A DNA stretch of 64,000 nt from Morinoia aosen (GCA_030386875.1 CM059570.1:30867422-30931421), one strand, 5' to 3'; positions 13,331-24,769 are shown, counted from the first letter of the stretch. Notes: generated by a model not told the origin, from the letters alone. Made by a program: numbers and translations.

Positions 13331-13474
13331 GAATTCTGACGTCATTTGAATCACTTGAGCAGGAAAAACATCATTGAGTTGATATCTCATCAAGCCAGTC
13401 TATATATTGGCTTGATGAGATATCAACACAATGAGGTTTTTCCTGCTCAAGTGATTCAAATGGCGTTAGAATTC
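13331..13474. mobile_element. 144-bp near-perfect palindrome, foldback MITE
   Basis: The arms are about 65 bp, running from GAATTCTGACGTCATTTGAA to CATCAAGCC and returning from GGCTTGATG to TTCAAATGGCGTTAGAATTC. Only about 12 nt of loop separate them, with a few mismatches between arms. No second copy was seen in this window. Confidence 0.75.
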
Positions 13475-13479
13475 ATCTA

Positions 13480-14548
13480 CTAATAATAAATGCTATCGTT
13501 TCGCAAGTCTGGAGAGTACTGTCAATGACCTGTGAATCGAGATCTTGAAGGATTTTGTTTGTTCAAGCTAATGCCCTGATTCATTTGTGAAAACTGTTTT
13601 CTGAAGATCGGTTTAAATACACATCTTTTATTAATTCGATTTCTCTATTATTATGTTAGGATTTCAGAGAAATAAACTGGAATCAGAAAAAAATGACCCT
13701 TAAAGAATGCAGTGATTTTCCAGTCACTATGTAGGACTTAGCTTCATTTTACGGTAGGAGTAAGGATGAACAGACCCCACAAAAAAGTAGGTAAGTGGTA
13801 AAATTGAATACAATAAGTGATTGAATATAAAATAAAAAATCATGATTTGTTACTGGAAAAATGACGCTAATTAAAAATATTACCAGTGATCCGGTCAATG
13901 TTGCTGGCGTTGATCTACTTTGGAAACCACCGCATTGCTTTGGAAGACTTTCATATTTTTGGTTGATATTTATATGAGCAAAAATGCAACACAAAAAAAT
14001 TAAAATGTTTTCTAGCTTATGAAACTTCGTAAAGTACCTTATTTAAGAAAAAAATCTCAATGTGGCTTTTGTATTTCAACTCAGCTCAGTGAGGTGAGAA
14101 TAAAGTTTTCATTTAGTTGACTATAAATATTTTCAAATAGATTCTTTATAGATACATGAGTTTTTACCCGAAATGAGGAACTTAATGCGGAAACAGAACA
14201 AAGAAATTCCTTGTAGTTATTGAGTACCAACAAAGATTAACTACTTTTTTTTCAAAAAGCTTATATAAGGAATGGTGGGCCATCGCCTTTGATGCGCCAG
14301 GCTATGCTCATTTGTCAAAAGGTGCGTTGCGCAAGGCACAGATATTTAAAGCTGTGACCGCCATTGAAGAAAAGCAAAAGATAAATAATTTAACCTACTC
14401 CACTTACAGAATCGTTTTCCGTAAAAAATTATTCCTAAAATCACAGAGCGGGTATGTGAAAATTTCGTTCGGAGAAACATTCAGGGACAGACTATAGTGA
14501 AAAAATGCATCAAGCGGTCAGACAGGTTTTTCTGCGAGCGCTCCCTCC
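13480..14548. other. Upstream region of the Reeler promoter
   Basis: No other gene was recognised. A second TATATAAGG lies at 14262. I saw no clear kappaB-type site. Confidence 0.4.
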
Positions 14549-14583
14549 TATATAAGGGGCGCCGCAGGCCGGGTGCCCACAGT
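14549..14583 (+). promoter_or_regulatory. Core promoter (TATA box and initiator) of the Reeler gene
   Basis: TATATAAGG at 14549-14557 lies in a short GC-rich patch. It is followed 32 nt downstream by CAGT at 14580-14583, with a likely start on the A at 14581; this spacing is typical of arthropod TATA promoters with a CAGT-type initiator. The first ATG follows at 14631. A second TATATAAGG at 14262-14270 has no recognisable exon behind it. The assignment to the Reeler gene is inferred from exon 1 fitting the frame of exon 2. Confidence 0.65.
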
Positions 14584-14630
14584 ATTGAATCAGATCTCAA
14601 AGTGGAAGGACAGTATCGCTGACTACAGCA
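14581..14630 (+). other. Predicted 5'UTR of the Reeler gene
   Basis: About 50 nt lie between the predicted start site (A at 14581) and the ATG at 14631. There is no upstream ATG. The bases before the start codon, TACAGCA then ATGG, give an acceptable initiation context. Confidence 0.55.
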
Positions 14631-14644
14631 ATGGCCACGCTCAG
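14631..14644 (+). CDS. Reeler-domain secreted protein, exon 1 (start codon and signal-peptide N-terminus)
   Basis: This 14-nt coding exon reads MATL plus two bases (AG) and is followed by the donor GTCAGT at 14645-14650. Joined to exon 2 at 37701, the split codon AG|G gives Arg5. The product then starts MATLRFAVIFAVYTAAAL, a good signal peptide with a basic residue before a hydrophobic core. Exon 2 has no in-frame ATG and stops lie upstream in its frame, so a separate first exon is required. This one has a promoter, an ATG, the right phase and a donor. The intron would be 23,056 bp. A closer first exon that I missed remains possible. Confidence 0.65.
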
Positions 14645-14650
14645 GTCAGT

Positions 14651-15746
14651 GACATCTTCCTTGCATTCGCTTGAGAAGAGCAGTTGCTATTTCACACTGT
14701 TGGCTGCGTCATTCGTTATGAATAGTGGAGTGCCCTTGCCATTTCTAGTTATTGGCTTAGTCATTTATTAATTATAAACATAGAAGCGCTGCTTCTAATT
14801 CTTTTAATTGCCGTCATCATCCGTTTGAAAAGAGGAGCGCAGTTTACATTATTTCTGATGGCAAGGCGCAAGTTTTATTCTAGTGTTAATTCTCTTGATT
14901 TGAAAGTGTACGTCTTTCCATGGTATACTGCAATGAAAATTGATGCTGAAGCTTTCAAATAAGTCTGGAAGTTGGGCAAATGGTACCGACTATTTCCTTG
15001 AAGAGCGCGAACATGGATAATTTTGCATCGAAATTCCCTCAAAACACATGGAAGTTACCTTGATACAATGCTAAGCAAGTGTTCCCATTTTTTCAAATAA
15101 TAATTTTAGACCCATCTTGAGAATGGAGAAGGGTGTAATTAATTATCTGAAGAAAATGGGTGATAGTGCGTAAGAAATACTACTTCTAACTATGGGCCAA
15201 AAGTTTGACTAGGCGCCTACCTTTACCAGGGCTTATTCTCTTGATTCCCTGTCAAATGGAGTCTAGGCTCGGAAAAAAACGAATTTATGTTCGAGATAAA
15301 TAAGCTCTTCAGTCTTCACTTGTGAAACCCAACCACGAGTATTTTCCAACACAAAAAGAGAAATATGTTGATCCGAGCCGGTTAAGTTCAATACCAACAC
15401 CGGCTGAAATAAATTCGTGCTGCTATTGCCAGTTGCGACGCCCTACACCATCTCTCTGCATGAACCACTTTTCAATCGCACAACGCGGCTTCTTTTTACT
15501 AATCTTAAAAGGTCATTCATGAGATTTGAAATGTCTGTTGCTACCTGCGCTTCTGATCCGCCTTGCTGTAATGAGTTGAGAGTGCAACTCGTTTATACGC
15601 TTAGAAATTGCGGTACAGCAATTCTGGAAGTTAAATGGCTCGACTTTAAGAAATCAAAGTTGATGATGAAAGACACAACAAAACACTGAGTTCATAAAAT
15701 TCTTTCTCACTGAGCTCACTGAAGGGAGGAAAACTCTTATCAGATT
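14651..15746. other. Intron 1 start, unique sequence
   Basis: No repeat or exon recognised. Small open frames at 15322-15689 overlap each other and match nothing known. Confidence 0.45.
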
Positions 15747-15974
15747 TTAACAGTTTTACCGCAACGTGTGCCACCAGTCGCCACAGGGGAGATATTCATA
15801 TTGCTGCTGACCGACCAGCAGTCACAAACTCAATTCTCATAAGTACTTCCTTAAAGTTAAATGTGAGCATGATCCAGTTAATTTTTGCTATTTTCAAAAT
15901 TGCTTACTACAGTCGACCTCAAATTTGAGTTGAATATTGAACTTCAATTTAACCATTTGCGGTCAAAGTGTTTA
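15747..15974 (-). mobile_element. TTAA-flanked piggyBac-like MITE, copy B (inverted)
   Basis: This copy is 228 bp. The left border on the plus strand is TTAACAGTTTTACCGC, and the right border is GCGGTCAAAGTG followed by TTTA, one base off TTAA. It contains CTGCTGACCGACCAGCAGTC and ATGATCCAGTTAAT, the reverse complements of family motifs. It lies in intron 1 of the Reeler gene. Confidence 0.8.
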
Positions 15975-16122
15975 GGAAAACTCTTATGAAAAAGTCCCAG
16001 GGAACAGTCGACCAAGGAGGATTCCTGTAAACCACGTCATACGCCCGCCTAATTTCCCAAGGGCCGGGATACAATTGAAGTCTTCACGAATTATCGCTCG
16101 CATATTTTCATTACAATATTTA

Positions 16123-16347
16123 CTAGGCCACCCCTTTTATTTGAAATAAAAAAGAGGGCGAAATGAAGAAAAGCAGTAAGAAATAAAAAATACAATCTCT
16201 CGAGAGTTGACGAGGCCGCGTGAACACGGCCAGTCAAAATATATAGGACTGGAGTTTGTATCACAGATACGCTCATCACACACTGCAGGCTGGCTTCGGA
16301 CAGACGGACGGACGGACGGACGGACGCGGTTCTTATTATAGTATAGA
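16123..16347 (-). mobile_element. Non-autonomous Helitron, copy 1
   Basis: On the minus strand the element begins TCTATACTATAATAAGAACC, a typical Helitron 5' end. It is followed by a GTCC/GTCCGTCC run, and ends with the hairpin TTTATTTCAAATAAA, about 9 nt of G-rich sequence, then CTAG. It sits between an A (5') and a T (3'), the host AT target of Helitrons. It is 225 bp and non-coding. A second copy at 18574-18800 shares both ends and most of the interior, in the opposite orientation. Confidence 0.85.
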
Positions 16348-16349
16348 TT

Positions 16350-17330
16350 GATATTTTTGCTCTATGTTGTAGCTGAAGCAGAAGAACATTATCAGCAACT
16401 GCCTCTCCAATCTCTCAAGTCACCACACGATGCGAGACTATTATTCAAGGGTTGCAGATATGCGTTTGATGGTCGCGGCACATAGTTTTGTATGAATAAT
16501 GAGACTGGGCCTTGAAGTCAAGGAAACCTGAACTTGTAACATTTTAGTTATTTTTTAAAGAGCGACTGATGCACACTTGGTATTCAGAACACTTTAGTGT
16601 ATAATAAGAACCAATGTACATGCTCTTGGCGAATTAACCTTCTAAATGTAAAATTGAATAATATAAATGATTAATATAAGTGTCCGTTTGATTTCCAGCA
16701 GACAAATAACCAGCTTGACTTGATAACGTTTGCACCTGCAGCAAGATATTACTGCAAAAAAATAATGGAATTCATTGAAAATTTCTTGTGTATTCATTTT
16801 CTGTTCTACTAATGGCATCTGTGGAATATCAAAGTATTTTGGGGGATTTTTAATGACAAAACTCGTTTATTTTGTCTTTCATCGCAGAAACGATGTTAAA
16901 AGTCGCTACTCAGACCACGAACGCTTCAGAACAAAAATAGTAGCTCATTAATTTTACTGGCAGGCAATCGAGCTCCTCGACAACAGATAACTCTGAAGAA
17001 TAGCTAAGCCATGATTTTCAATACAAAAATACAAGGTCGTAACTGTACAGCTGGCATCGTTCGTAAGTCCACTAAGAATGACTTACGCTCCCAGCTCTAC
17101 AGCTACATTGGCCTAAATTCTTTAAAAATCCTATCCCAGATCAGCATCGATTCAACAGGCTCTGTTCGATAATTCAATCTGCATACAATCTTGTTCATAT
17201 TGTTGCTGGGAAAGTTATTAGCGTTATAATTTCAACTGAGTTGAATTTGGCGGGGCTTGTATCTGAAATGGTTCAACAAAATCAGCATTACATTGGTGTT
17301 AGAGGACTCTAACTGCAATAAAAACATCAT
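16350..17330. other. Intron 1, unique sequence
   Basis: No recognisable repeat or coding segment. Confidence 0.45.
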
Positions 17331-17344
17331 TTTCAAATATTTTT

Positions 17345-17635
17345 TGCAATGAATTTCTTGGCTCATCTTATAATGTTGTGATGAGCCTATTTTTGTATTG
17401 ATGCAATGAATTTCTTGGCTCACCTTATAATGTTGTGATGAGCCTATTTTTGTATTGATGCAATGAATTTCTCGGCTTATCTTATGATGTTGTGGTGAGC
17501 CTTTTTTTGTATTGATGCAATGAATTTCTCGGCTTATCTTATGATGTTGTGATGAGCCTATTTTTGCATTGATGCTATGAAATTCTCGGCTTATCTTATA
17601 ATGTTGTGATGAGCCTATTTTTGCATTGAATGACA
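17345..17635. repeat. 57-bp minisatellite, ~5 copies
   Basis: The unit contains CAATGAATTTCTTGGCTCAC and TTGTGATGAGCCTATTTTTG. The 134-codon minus frame is a 19-residue repeat artefact. Confidence 0.9.
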
Positions 17636-17794
17636 TGATTATGATTGATCTTTCATCAATAGATATATTCTACTATTTTTTATTCCAATTACGCGCACTT
17701 ATTCCAACACCACAATAAGAAAGCAAATTATTAACAGCCGTGTCCAGTCAACCACCACTTCGACAGGTCAAATAAAATTGCCCTTAGGGATACT

Positions 17795-17995
17795 TAGTTA
17801 GTCAACTGCAAAGTCAACTCTGTCAACTGCAGCTCAGTCAACTCAGTCAACTGCTACTCAGTCAATTCAGTCAACTGCTCTTACTCACATTCAGGCGAGA
17901 CTTATTTATATAGCTGCATGCTATGTAATCATTTTAGTATAATCAACAACAACTCAATCAACTGCAGTGACTCACATTCAGACAAGACTTTTGTA
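17795..17995. repeat. Degenerate CAGTCAACT repeats
   Basis: CTCAGTCAACTGC recurs, and a ~110-bp block (CAACTGC..ACTCACATTCAG.CGAGACTT) occurs twice. Confidence 0.65.
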
Positions 17996-18573
17996 CGTAG
18001 CTGCAAGTTATACAAGCATTAAAATAATAGCAAAAATATTTTTCGCTGTTTATAGGCGATGGGAAGTCGACTCTACTTTGAGTCAGCAGCGATTTGAAGT
18101 TCGCCGAACTTTAACGTGGGTTTTCGATACCTCTGTGTAATGTTTCTGGATTCCAACTTGTTTGATCGAACTTTCTGGGAGAAAATTGCTACGAATTCGA
18201 TCGGAAAAGTTTGATTTAATTCGTTGGGAGTAAAATGCCGTTTTGGTTCCACCAGCTTCGAATAATCCTAGTTCGAGAATGTTGTCTTTGTACCAAGGTG
18301 AAGAAGTGTAATCTCCTGTCTAACATCTAGTGTAGCATTCACCACAGCATGCTGCTTTTACCTTCTCATAGACACACTTTACAATTGATACTATAAATTA
18401 AGTATATAACATCATTCGTACGTAATATATAAAATGATTTTCTTGTATTATTTATTACATTATAATTAACGTAGTATTGAAATCATTTCAATTCTATCTG
18501 TACAACGTATGATTTTATATTCCTTATATTGTCATATTACAAATAATATGCTATCAATAGACATATTAATTAA

Positions 18574-18800
18574 TCTATACTATAATAAGAGCCGCGTCCG
18601 TCCGTCCGTCGGTCGGTCTGTCCGAAGCCAGCCTGCAGTGTGTGATGAGCGTATCTGTGATACAAGCTCCAGCCCTATATATTTTGACGGGCCGTGTTCA
18701 CGCGGCCTCATCAACTCTCGAGAGATTGTATTTTTTTTTTTTTACGGCCTTTCTCTCATTTCGCCCACTTTTTTATTTCAAATAAAGGGGGGTGGACTAG
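18574..18800 (+). mobile_element. Non-autonomous Helitron, copy 2
   Basis: It starts TCTATACTATAATAAGAGCC after an A and ends in the hairpin TTTATTTCAAATAAA, GGGGGGTGGA and CTAG, followed by T. It is 227 bp and shares the CGAAGCCAGCCTGCAGTGTG and CAACTCTCGAGAGATTGTAT blocks with copy 1. Similarity to copy 1 stops at both borders, which supports the boundary calls. A T-run of variable length accounts for part of the difference. Confidence 0.87.
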
Positions 18801-19950
18801 TATTAATAATATATGAAATGTAAATATATCAAACGAAACCCTGAGTGACGTCCACACACGCACCATACTGTGCAGAGATGCCACCTGTTATGAGCAAGTC
18901 ATGCTTTCATGCCACCAAAAGAAGCATAAGCTCAGATGTTGGTGTGATAGACGATGCCTTTCACCTTCTAAAGGGCCATCGTTCACCAAGGGGGCACCCT
19001 TCACTCCCTTCATGCGCCGCGACTCGCTGTGGAGTTTCGATTTTATTTTTCGTGTTGTTTCTTCGGAGGAAAAAACAGTTCTGTAGGAGATTTGAGTTGT
19101 TACTAAGAGACTTGCTCGTCTGTTCTATGTTGAGCTTGGCGGTATCGTCAAGTGAATTATAGAAAATATTTTAATGTTGAGTTTGAGATTGCTGAATTAT
19201 TTTCCCTGGATATTAACCTACTAATTATTAAATTTGCCTTGTTTTGAAAGTGTCACTAAACATCTATAATTACACATTATGATGATAACAATAATATTTT
19301 ACTTAGCTCGCGCTCCAAACGAATATTTATAACGCAAAGCTCTGTAATTTTAAAATAAGGATTACATTTTCATTAAAACAAATTACTCACAGGGATTTTT
19401 AGCCATCATTTGCTCACGATATTTTTTTCATGTACTTTCATGTTCTGTACATTCTTATCGCATGGTAAAATTTTCGAGGAAAACCTGGAAAACGGCCAGA
19501 ATATTACTTTTTTAGAATATTACCTCTTACCAAGACGGTTAGAGGTCACCACATATTTTATTTTAGTGATAATTTGGTATTTATTTTCGAGATAATTTGG
19601 TATTCATTCAGCGATAATTTGGTAAGCATTGAGAAAAGTTTTATATTTCATTTTTAGCAATAATTTCATGCACGTTACATCAATCATGACCAGAAACACC
19701 AGCGAGTCACTAAGTTCACAGCTGCGCCTCGTCCACATCACTGGAAGCAACCGTGCTTGCATGGTGCCGGGGTCGCCACGCTTTGTTGTGAAATTACCCT
19801 CGTATTAAAGGGAACACATTCTCTTTATTGGTGACGGAGGCCTGCCGTCATGAGGGCTGCTTGCAATATGTTGGCTATTATAATTGTCAACATATTGCAT
19901 GTTGATAATTATAACTGCGCTCCTTTATTTATAACAAATGAAGAAGGTAA
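18801..19950. other. Intron 1, unique sequence
   Basis: A 105-codon frame (18845-19162) has Cys/Ser-rich content but no recognisable family. It is not supported by splice or promoter signals that I can see. Confidence 0.4.
19862..19914. repeat. Overlapping short palindromes
   Basis: GCAATATGTTG pairs with CAACATATTGC, and ATAATTGTCAACAT pairs with ATGTTGATAATTAT, so alternative hairpins overlap. Nothing else was recognised around them. Confidence 0.5.
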
Positions 19951-19984
19951 TGACATAAAATGGCAACTGTCTCTCCCTAAAATG

Positions 19985-20170
19985 ATTATAAGTAAATAAT
20001 TATTATTATTACTGGGTATTTAGTAATAATCATTACATATTAATCATTAAATATTTTTACATATTAATCATTATTAATAATCATTACATTGTTACCAATT
20101 ATTTACTAATAATCATTACATATTACTCATAATTAATAATCATTACATAGGTATAATCATAATCATTACA
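19985..20170. repeat. AT-rich AATCATTACATATT repeats
   Basis: AATAATCATTACATA recurs irregularly about eight times. Confidence 0.75.
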
Positions 20171-20257
20171 TTACTTTAACATTACTTATTCAACAGTCTT
20201 CACTTCCGAGCGGCAGTTCTTTTTTCATTTTAACGTCGATTTCAACCTGATGCCAGT

Positions 20258-20410
20258 GCTAGTCTAGTGCAAAAGTGCTTGGCTAGTGCAATAGTACTTG
20301 TCTAGTGCAAAAGTGCTTGTCTAGTGCAAAAGTGCTGACGTTCAACAGTACAACTTCCTCACCACGTACGTCGTGAAATTGCACTTGAGTAACTTCTGTT
20401 TTTGTATTAT
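20258..20410. repeat. 19-bp repeat plus 75-bp flank, left member of a pair
   Basis: TTGTCTAGTGCAAAAGTGC occurs about four times, followed by a ~75-bp segment (GTGCTGACGTTCAACAGTAC ... CACGTACGTCGTGAAATT) that is repeated at 22000-22075. The pair brackets the 20-bp array. Confidence 0.85.
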
Positions 20411-20614
20411 TTCCAAATCATGTACTGTTAAATTAGCAAGGTCAGTGTGTTGACTATGATTCTTTTCAATTTCTAAATCAAGCTCGTGTGGCAGTGACCT
20501 GGACACGACCATCCCTCGGGGTTTTTGATTGTCATGTTCAGCCTTGAAACGACTCCATGGTTCATTTTTCTTTTGTTACGGTGCTGCAAAAACGAGGTAA
20601 TCTTGATATTGCGT

Positions 20615-21545
20615 TGGTCTTTTTGGTATGGCTTAGGTCTTTTTAATCTAGCTCAGGTCTTTTTAATCTAGCTCAGGACTTTTTAATCTAGCTCAGGTCT
20701 TTTCAATCTAGCTTAGGTCTTTTTAATCTAGCTCGGGTCTTTTTAATCTAGCTCGGGTCTTTTTAATCTAGCTCAGGTCTTTTTAATCTAGCTCAGGTCT
20801 TTTTAATCTAGCTTAGGTCTTTTTAATCTAGCTCAGGTCTTTTTAATCTAGCTCAGGTCTTTTCAATCTAGCTTAGGTCTTTTTAATCCAGCTCAGGTCT
20901 TTTTAATCTAGCTTAGGTCTTTTTAATCTAGCTCAGGTCTTTTTTATCTAGCTCGGGTCTTTTTAATCTACCTCAGGTCTTTTTAATCTAGCTCAGGTCT
21001 TTTTAATCTAGCTCGGGTCTTTTTAATCTAGCTCAGGTCTTTTTAATCTAGCTCAGGTCTTTTTAATCTAGCTCAGGTCTTTTTAATCTAGCTCAGGTCT
21101 TTTTAATCTAGCTCAGGTCTTTTTAATCTAGCTTAGGTCTTTTTAATCTAGCTCAGGTCTTTTTAATCTAGCTCAGGTCTTTTTAATCTGGCTCAGGTCT
21201 TTTTAATCAAGCTCAGGTCTTTTTAATCTAGCTCAGGTCTTTTTAATCTGGCTCAGGTCTTTTTAATCTAGCTCAGGTCTTTTTAATCTAGCTTAGGTCT
21301 TTTTAATCTAGCTCAGGTCTTTTTAATCTAGCTCAGGTCTTTTTAATCTAGCTCAGGTCTTTTTAATCTAGCTCAGGTCTTTTTAATCTAGCTCAGGTCT
21401 TTTTAATCTGGCTCAGGTCTTTTTAATCTAGCTCAGGTCTTTTTAATCTAGCTTAGGTCTTTTTAATCTAGCTCAGGTCTTTTTAATCTAGCTCAGGTCT
21501 TTTTAATCTAGCTCAGGTCTTTTTCGTTTAGCTTAGGTCTTATTT
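20615..21545. repeat. 20-bp minisatellite, ~46 copies
   Basis: The unit TTTTAATCTAGCTCAGGTCT is in perfect 20-bp register, with scattered TTAGG/TCGGG variants. Each unit in sense orientation has a pyrimidine tract, TAAT and CTCAG|GT, resembling a 3' splice site followed by GT. Confidence 0.97.
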
Positions 21546-21884
21546 TCTGTATGACTTCGCGAGAAATCAACCTTTTAGCGATTTACGGTTGAACGTGAAT
21601 AAAATTTCATTACTTTTTCACTCTCGAATGTAAAATAAGAGCAACGACGTAGTGATACAAAATCAAATTTACATTCAATAGACCTCCACCGATTACCCAT
21701 GCTTGAGTCTGGTTCGATGGTAAGTTAAACGGGAACGCATCACCAATCAAAAGTATACAGACTTCAATTTTAGCGCCAACGTAGAATAATAATACCGGTG
21801 TTTTCCTAACAGTATAAAGTAAAATCAACAAATTTAATCAGGTTAGCCTTTTTTAATGTCAAAGTCCTTGAATCTAGGCTGTAT

Positions 21885-22076
21885 AAGTGCTTGTCTAGTG
21901 CAAAAGTGCTTGTCTAGTGCAAAAGTGCTTGTCTAGTGCAAAAGTGCTTGTCTAGTGCAAAAGTGCTTGTCTAGTGCAAAAGTGCTTGTCTAGTGCAAAA
22001 GTGCTGACGTTCAACAGTACAACTTCCTCACCACGTACGTCGTGAAATTCCACTTGAGTAACTTCTGATTTTGTGA
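21885..22076. repeat. 19-bp repeat plus 75-bp flank, right member of a pair
   Basis: About six copies of TTGTCTAGTGCAAAAGTGC, then the same ~75-bp flank as at 20330-20405, differing by only a few bases. The duplication is recent. Confidence 0.88.
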
Positions 22077-23290
22077 TGGTATCGGCTTGACCATGTAAAC
22101 CACGAAGAATTCAACCACCCTAAGTGATCTGAGTGTTCTTTACGGTCAACTTTTACTTGATAAAACCCAAGATTGAAAATCTCCGCCTGGAAAAAATCTA
22201 ATCTGTCGTTCCCACCGTGAATTTTCCAACATTTAATGGCCGCTACTTTGAGGCACATCAAGGCACGATCTGCTGCAGGCATGGCTCATTAAAACAGCGC
22301 TAACGACCCAAATTGTGCGTTCGTTCAAATTTCTCGCGCTCCGTCTGCCTAAATCTCCGTAAGGCGATCGCAGGAAGTGGCTCTAATTCGCGGAAATGTG
22401 AACCAAATATTTATCGGAAACTTCATGGCTTTGAAGGAACTAATTCACGAGGAAAATAGTAAATGCTGACAGGAAGCTTTCGTGTTTCCGAGGGAACATT
22501 TGCAAGAGAAAGAATTCCCTAGAGAGTTTCTAAGCCAGAGTTTTTCAAGCTTAATTACTGACAAGTTAATCTGAATTAGAGTCCAGGAGTTACAAGGACA
22601 GCACTTTGCGTATTTCGCTGCAACTCGGACAAAACATTGATGACTTGTCGATGTTTATGTGTGCTTTATCTAGGAAAAATTGGTGCTACTCGTTTGCATT
22701 TCTTTGTTTAAAACTATATGAAGAAAACTGAAACCCTTTAAATATTTTGCAGATTTCAGACTTTAAAATGATAATAGTGATCTCAAACAATCGGATGCAT
22801 GTAGTTTGCACCAGTAGCTAGTTTATTCTGATTACGACTAGACGAGAGCAAGATGATAAGGGTCTGCCGACCGATGAATCACATTTTGTATCACCCCGAA
22901 TAAGTTGAATTAGGATAATTTAAAGCGTATACAGATTTTATAAAAACTAAGTAATTTGCACAGCGATGACGGAAGATGATTCATGACTTTTGGAGTGACT
23001 TCTCTTAACTTTTTTCGTTTTTTCAAATAAAAAGAACTCACGTTGTGTCCCCTATCGACATATGACAAACGAATTTTTTTCATATTCGGGAAAAGAAGAA
23101 AATCTCAATAAGATTATCACTAATTAGTGTGATTATTTTATCACAATTTCGAAAACGATGTTCATTTTTCATGCTCTTATCATTTGGTAAGGTTATACCC
23201 TAGATAAGTGATGGTACCATTTTCATATATGTTTATCACTTGCAAAGTTAAAATAGTGCAATGCTTACTGTAAGCAGGTAAGTGATAGTG
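22077..23290. other. Intron 1, unique sequence
   Basis: An 84-codon minus frame at 22028-22282 (e.g. ALMCLKVAAIKCWKIHGG) looks less repetitive than others but matches nothing I recognise. Confidence 0.35.
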
Positions 23291-23299
23291 CAGGGTAAT

Positions 23300-23550
23300 T
23301 TGGCGAGGGCATCGGTTGAATAGGTGATGGTGTGGGTTGGATAGGTGATGGTATCGGTTGAGTATAGGTGATTGTGTGAGTTTAATAGGGGACGGTATCG
23401 GTTGAGTTGGTGATGGTATGGGTTGATTAGGGGATGGTATCATGTGAATAGGTGATGGTGTCGGCTGAATAGGTGATAGTATCGGTTGAGTAGGTGATGG
23501 TGTGGGTTGAATAGGTGATGGTGTGGGTTGAGTAGGTGATACAGAAGGCA
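23300..23550. repeat. 21-bp minisatellite, ~11 copies
   Basis: The unit is GTGATGGTGTGGGTTGAATA plus G with GTATCGG variants. The Pro/Ser-rich minus frame (PSPIQPT units) is a repeat artefact. Confidence 0.88.
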
Positions 23551-23637
23551 AAAATATAACTCAGTTCCAAAAGCTCTTTTGGTCTCGAATGCAACACTAA
23601 AAAATGACGCAGTCGAATCTCGAGTCAAACGATATTA

Positions 23638-24180
23638 CCCTGTCTAACTTTTTCGCTGCCTGTATGCATGCTTTTCGCCTCTTAAGCGATTTGCTGTGTA
23701 GCTGCTGGAGAGGTCATTGCTCCCTCCGAGTGGGTTTGGAGGTGTGCTGGAGAGGACATGACAGAATGGCTATTGTCATTTAATCTATTCTTGTCTTCGG
23801 AACAGTCGATTTGAATTGCGAACTTCACACTGGAAATTCATTTCCAGGTCAGGTCAGTCTGCGAAGGATTAAACCGAATTTGAAATGGCATCGGTTTTTT
23901 GCTGAATCCTTAATGGCAGGAATGGCCTCGTGGATCTGCCTCGGTACACTAGCTCTCACGGAATCTAAAATCTGAGCGAGTCTCTCGTTGAATCTTAAGA
24001 GGTACGAGTCTCCGAGTGTGCTTGGAGGTGTGCTGGGGAGGTCAGTGCTCCCTCCGAGTGGGTTTCGAGGTGTGTGGAGGGGTCAGTGCTCCCTCTGAGT
24101 GGGCTGGGAGGTGTATATTAATATTAAATCGCATAAGCGGCGAAAAACATGCATGCAGGCGGTGAAAAAGTTAGACTAGG
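23638..24180. mobile_element. Foldback element, copy 3, split by a ~430-bp insert
   Basis: The left arm (23638-23692) reads TGTCTAACTTTTTCGCTGCC to CTTAAGCGATTT. The right arm (24125-24180) reads TAAATCGCATAAGCGGCGAA to GTTAGACTAGG. Together they make one 108-bp-type element, but at the hairpin tip there are about 430 bp of other sequence. That insert is partly a duplicate of 25001-25232 and partly of the CCCTCCGAGTGGG block at 27420-27490. Confidence 0.75.
23697..24118. repeat. Mosaic insert within the foldback element, duplicated elsewhere in intron 1
   Basis: 23781-24012 matches 25001-25232 (both contain CTTCGGAACAGTCGATTTGA and GGAATGGCCTCGTGGATCT). The flanking parts, 23697-23760 and 24010-24115, share GAGAGGTCATTGCTCCCTCC-type text with 27420-27490. 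This looks like gene conversion or template switching rather than a simple transposon. Confidence 0.7.
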
Positions 24181-24429
24181 TATCTCAGAGGATTACCTAT
24201 CCTGTGTTATTACCTCGATTACCTCGACTCATACAAACAAAAATTCGTCCCAGATGTTGTAAGTTTCTCAAAAGTTGCATCCATCATCGCATTAGTTGAA
24301 TAACTGGGACAAATTTGAGCTTCGTATGAGATGATGTCATGTAACACGGTGATCGACTCTGACTTTAAATGCTATTAATATATGTAAAGCAATGCGTAAC
24401 AACTATCTATACGTGGCTGTTAAATGTCG

Positions 24430-24720
24430 ATAATCTTAGTATGCGCTCATTCAATTAAATATTTACTCTCTAAGCTGACATCATTTTGCTCACACTAAAA
24501 CGGAGATCACTGTTTAAATATAATTCAAATTCTCACCATGCGCTCGTTTAATTAAATATTTACTCTCTAAGCCACATCATTTTGCTCACACTAAAACGGA
24601 GATCACCGTTTAAATATAATTCAAATTCTCACCATGCACTCATTGTATAAGATCTTCACGCTCTAAGCTGACTCCAATTTGCTCTTATTGAAACAGAGAT
24701 CATCGTTTAGAACATAGAGC
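24430..24720. repeat. ~97-bp tandem repeat, 3 copies
   Basis: The unit contains ATATTTACTCTCTAAGC, CATTTTGCTCACACTAAAAC and GGAGATCACCGTTTAAATAT. The third copy is the most diverged. Confidence 0.8.
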
Positions 24721-24769
24721 CCTCTGGCTTTTGGAAACTGAATTTATACTAAAATATTTAGCGTTCAGG

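Noticed and set aside
14312..14497. 61-codon frame downstream of the upstream TATATAAGG
   Set aside because: No family match, no splice context, and the start is not supported.
22028..22282. 84-codon minus frame with non-repetitive composition
   Set aside because: No recognisable domain or flanking splice signals; part of it overlaps the duplicated 75-bp flank.
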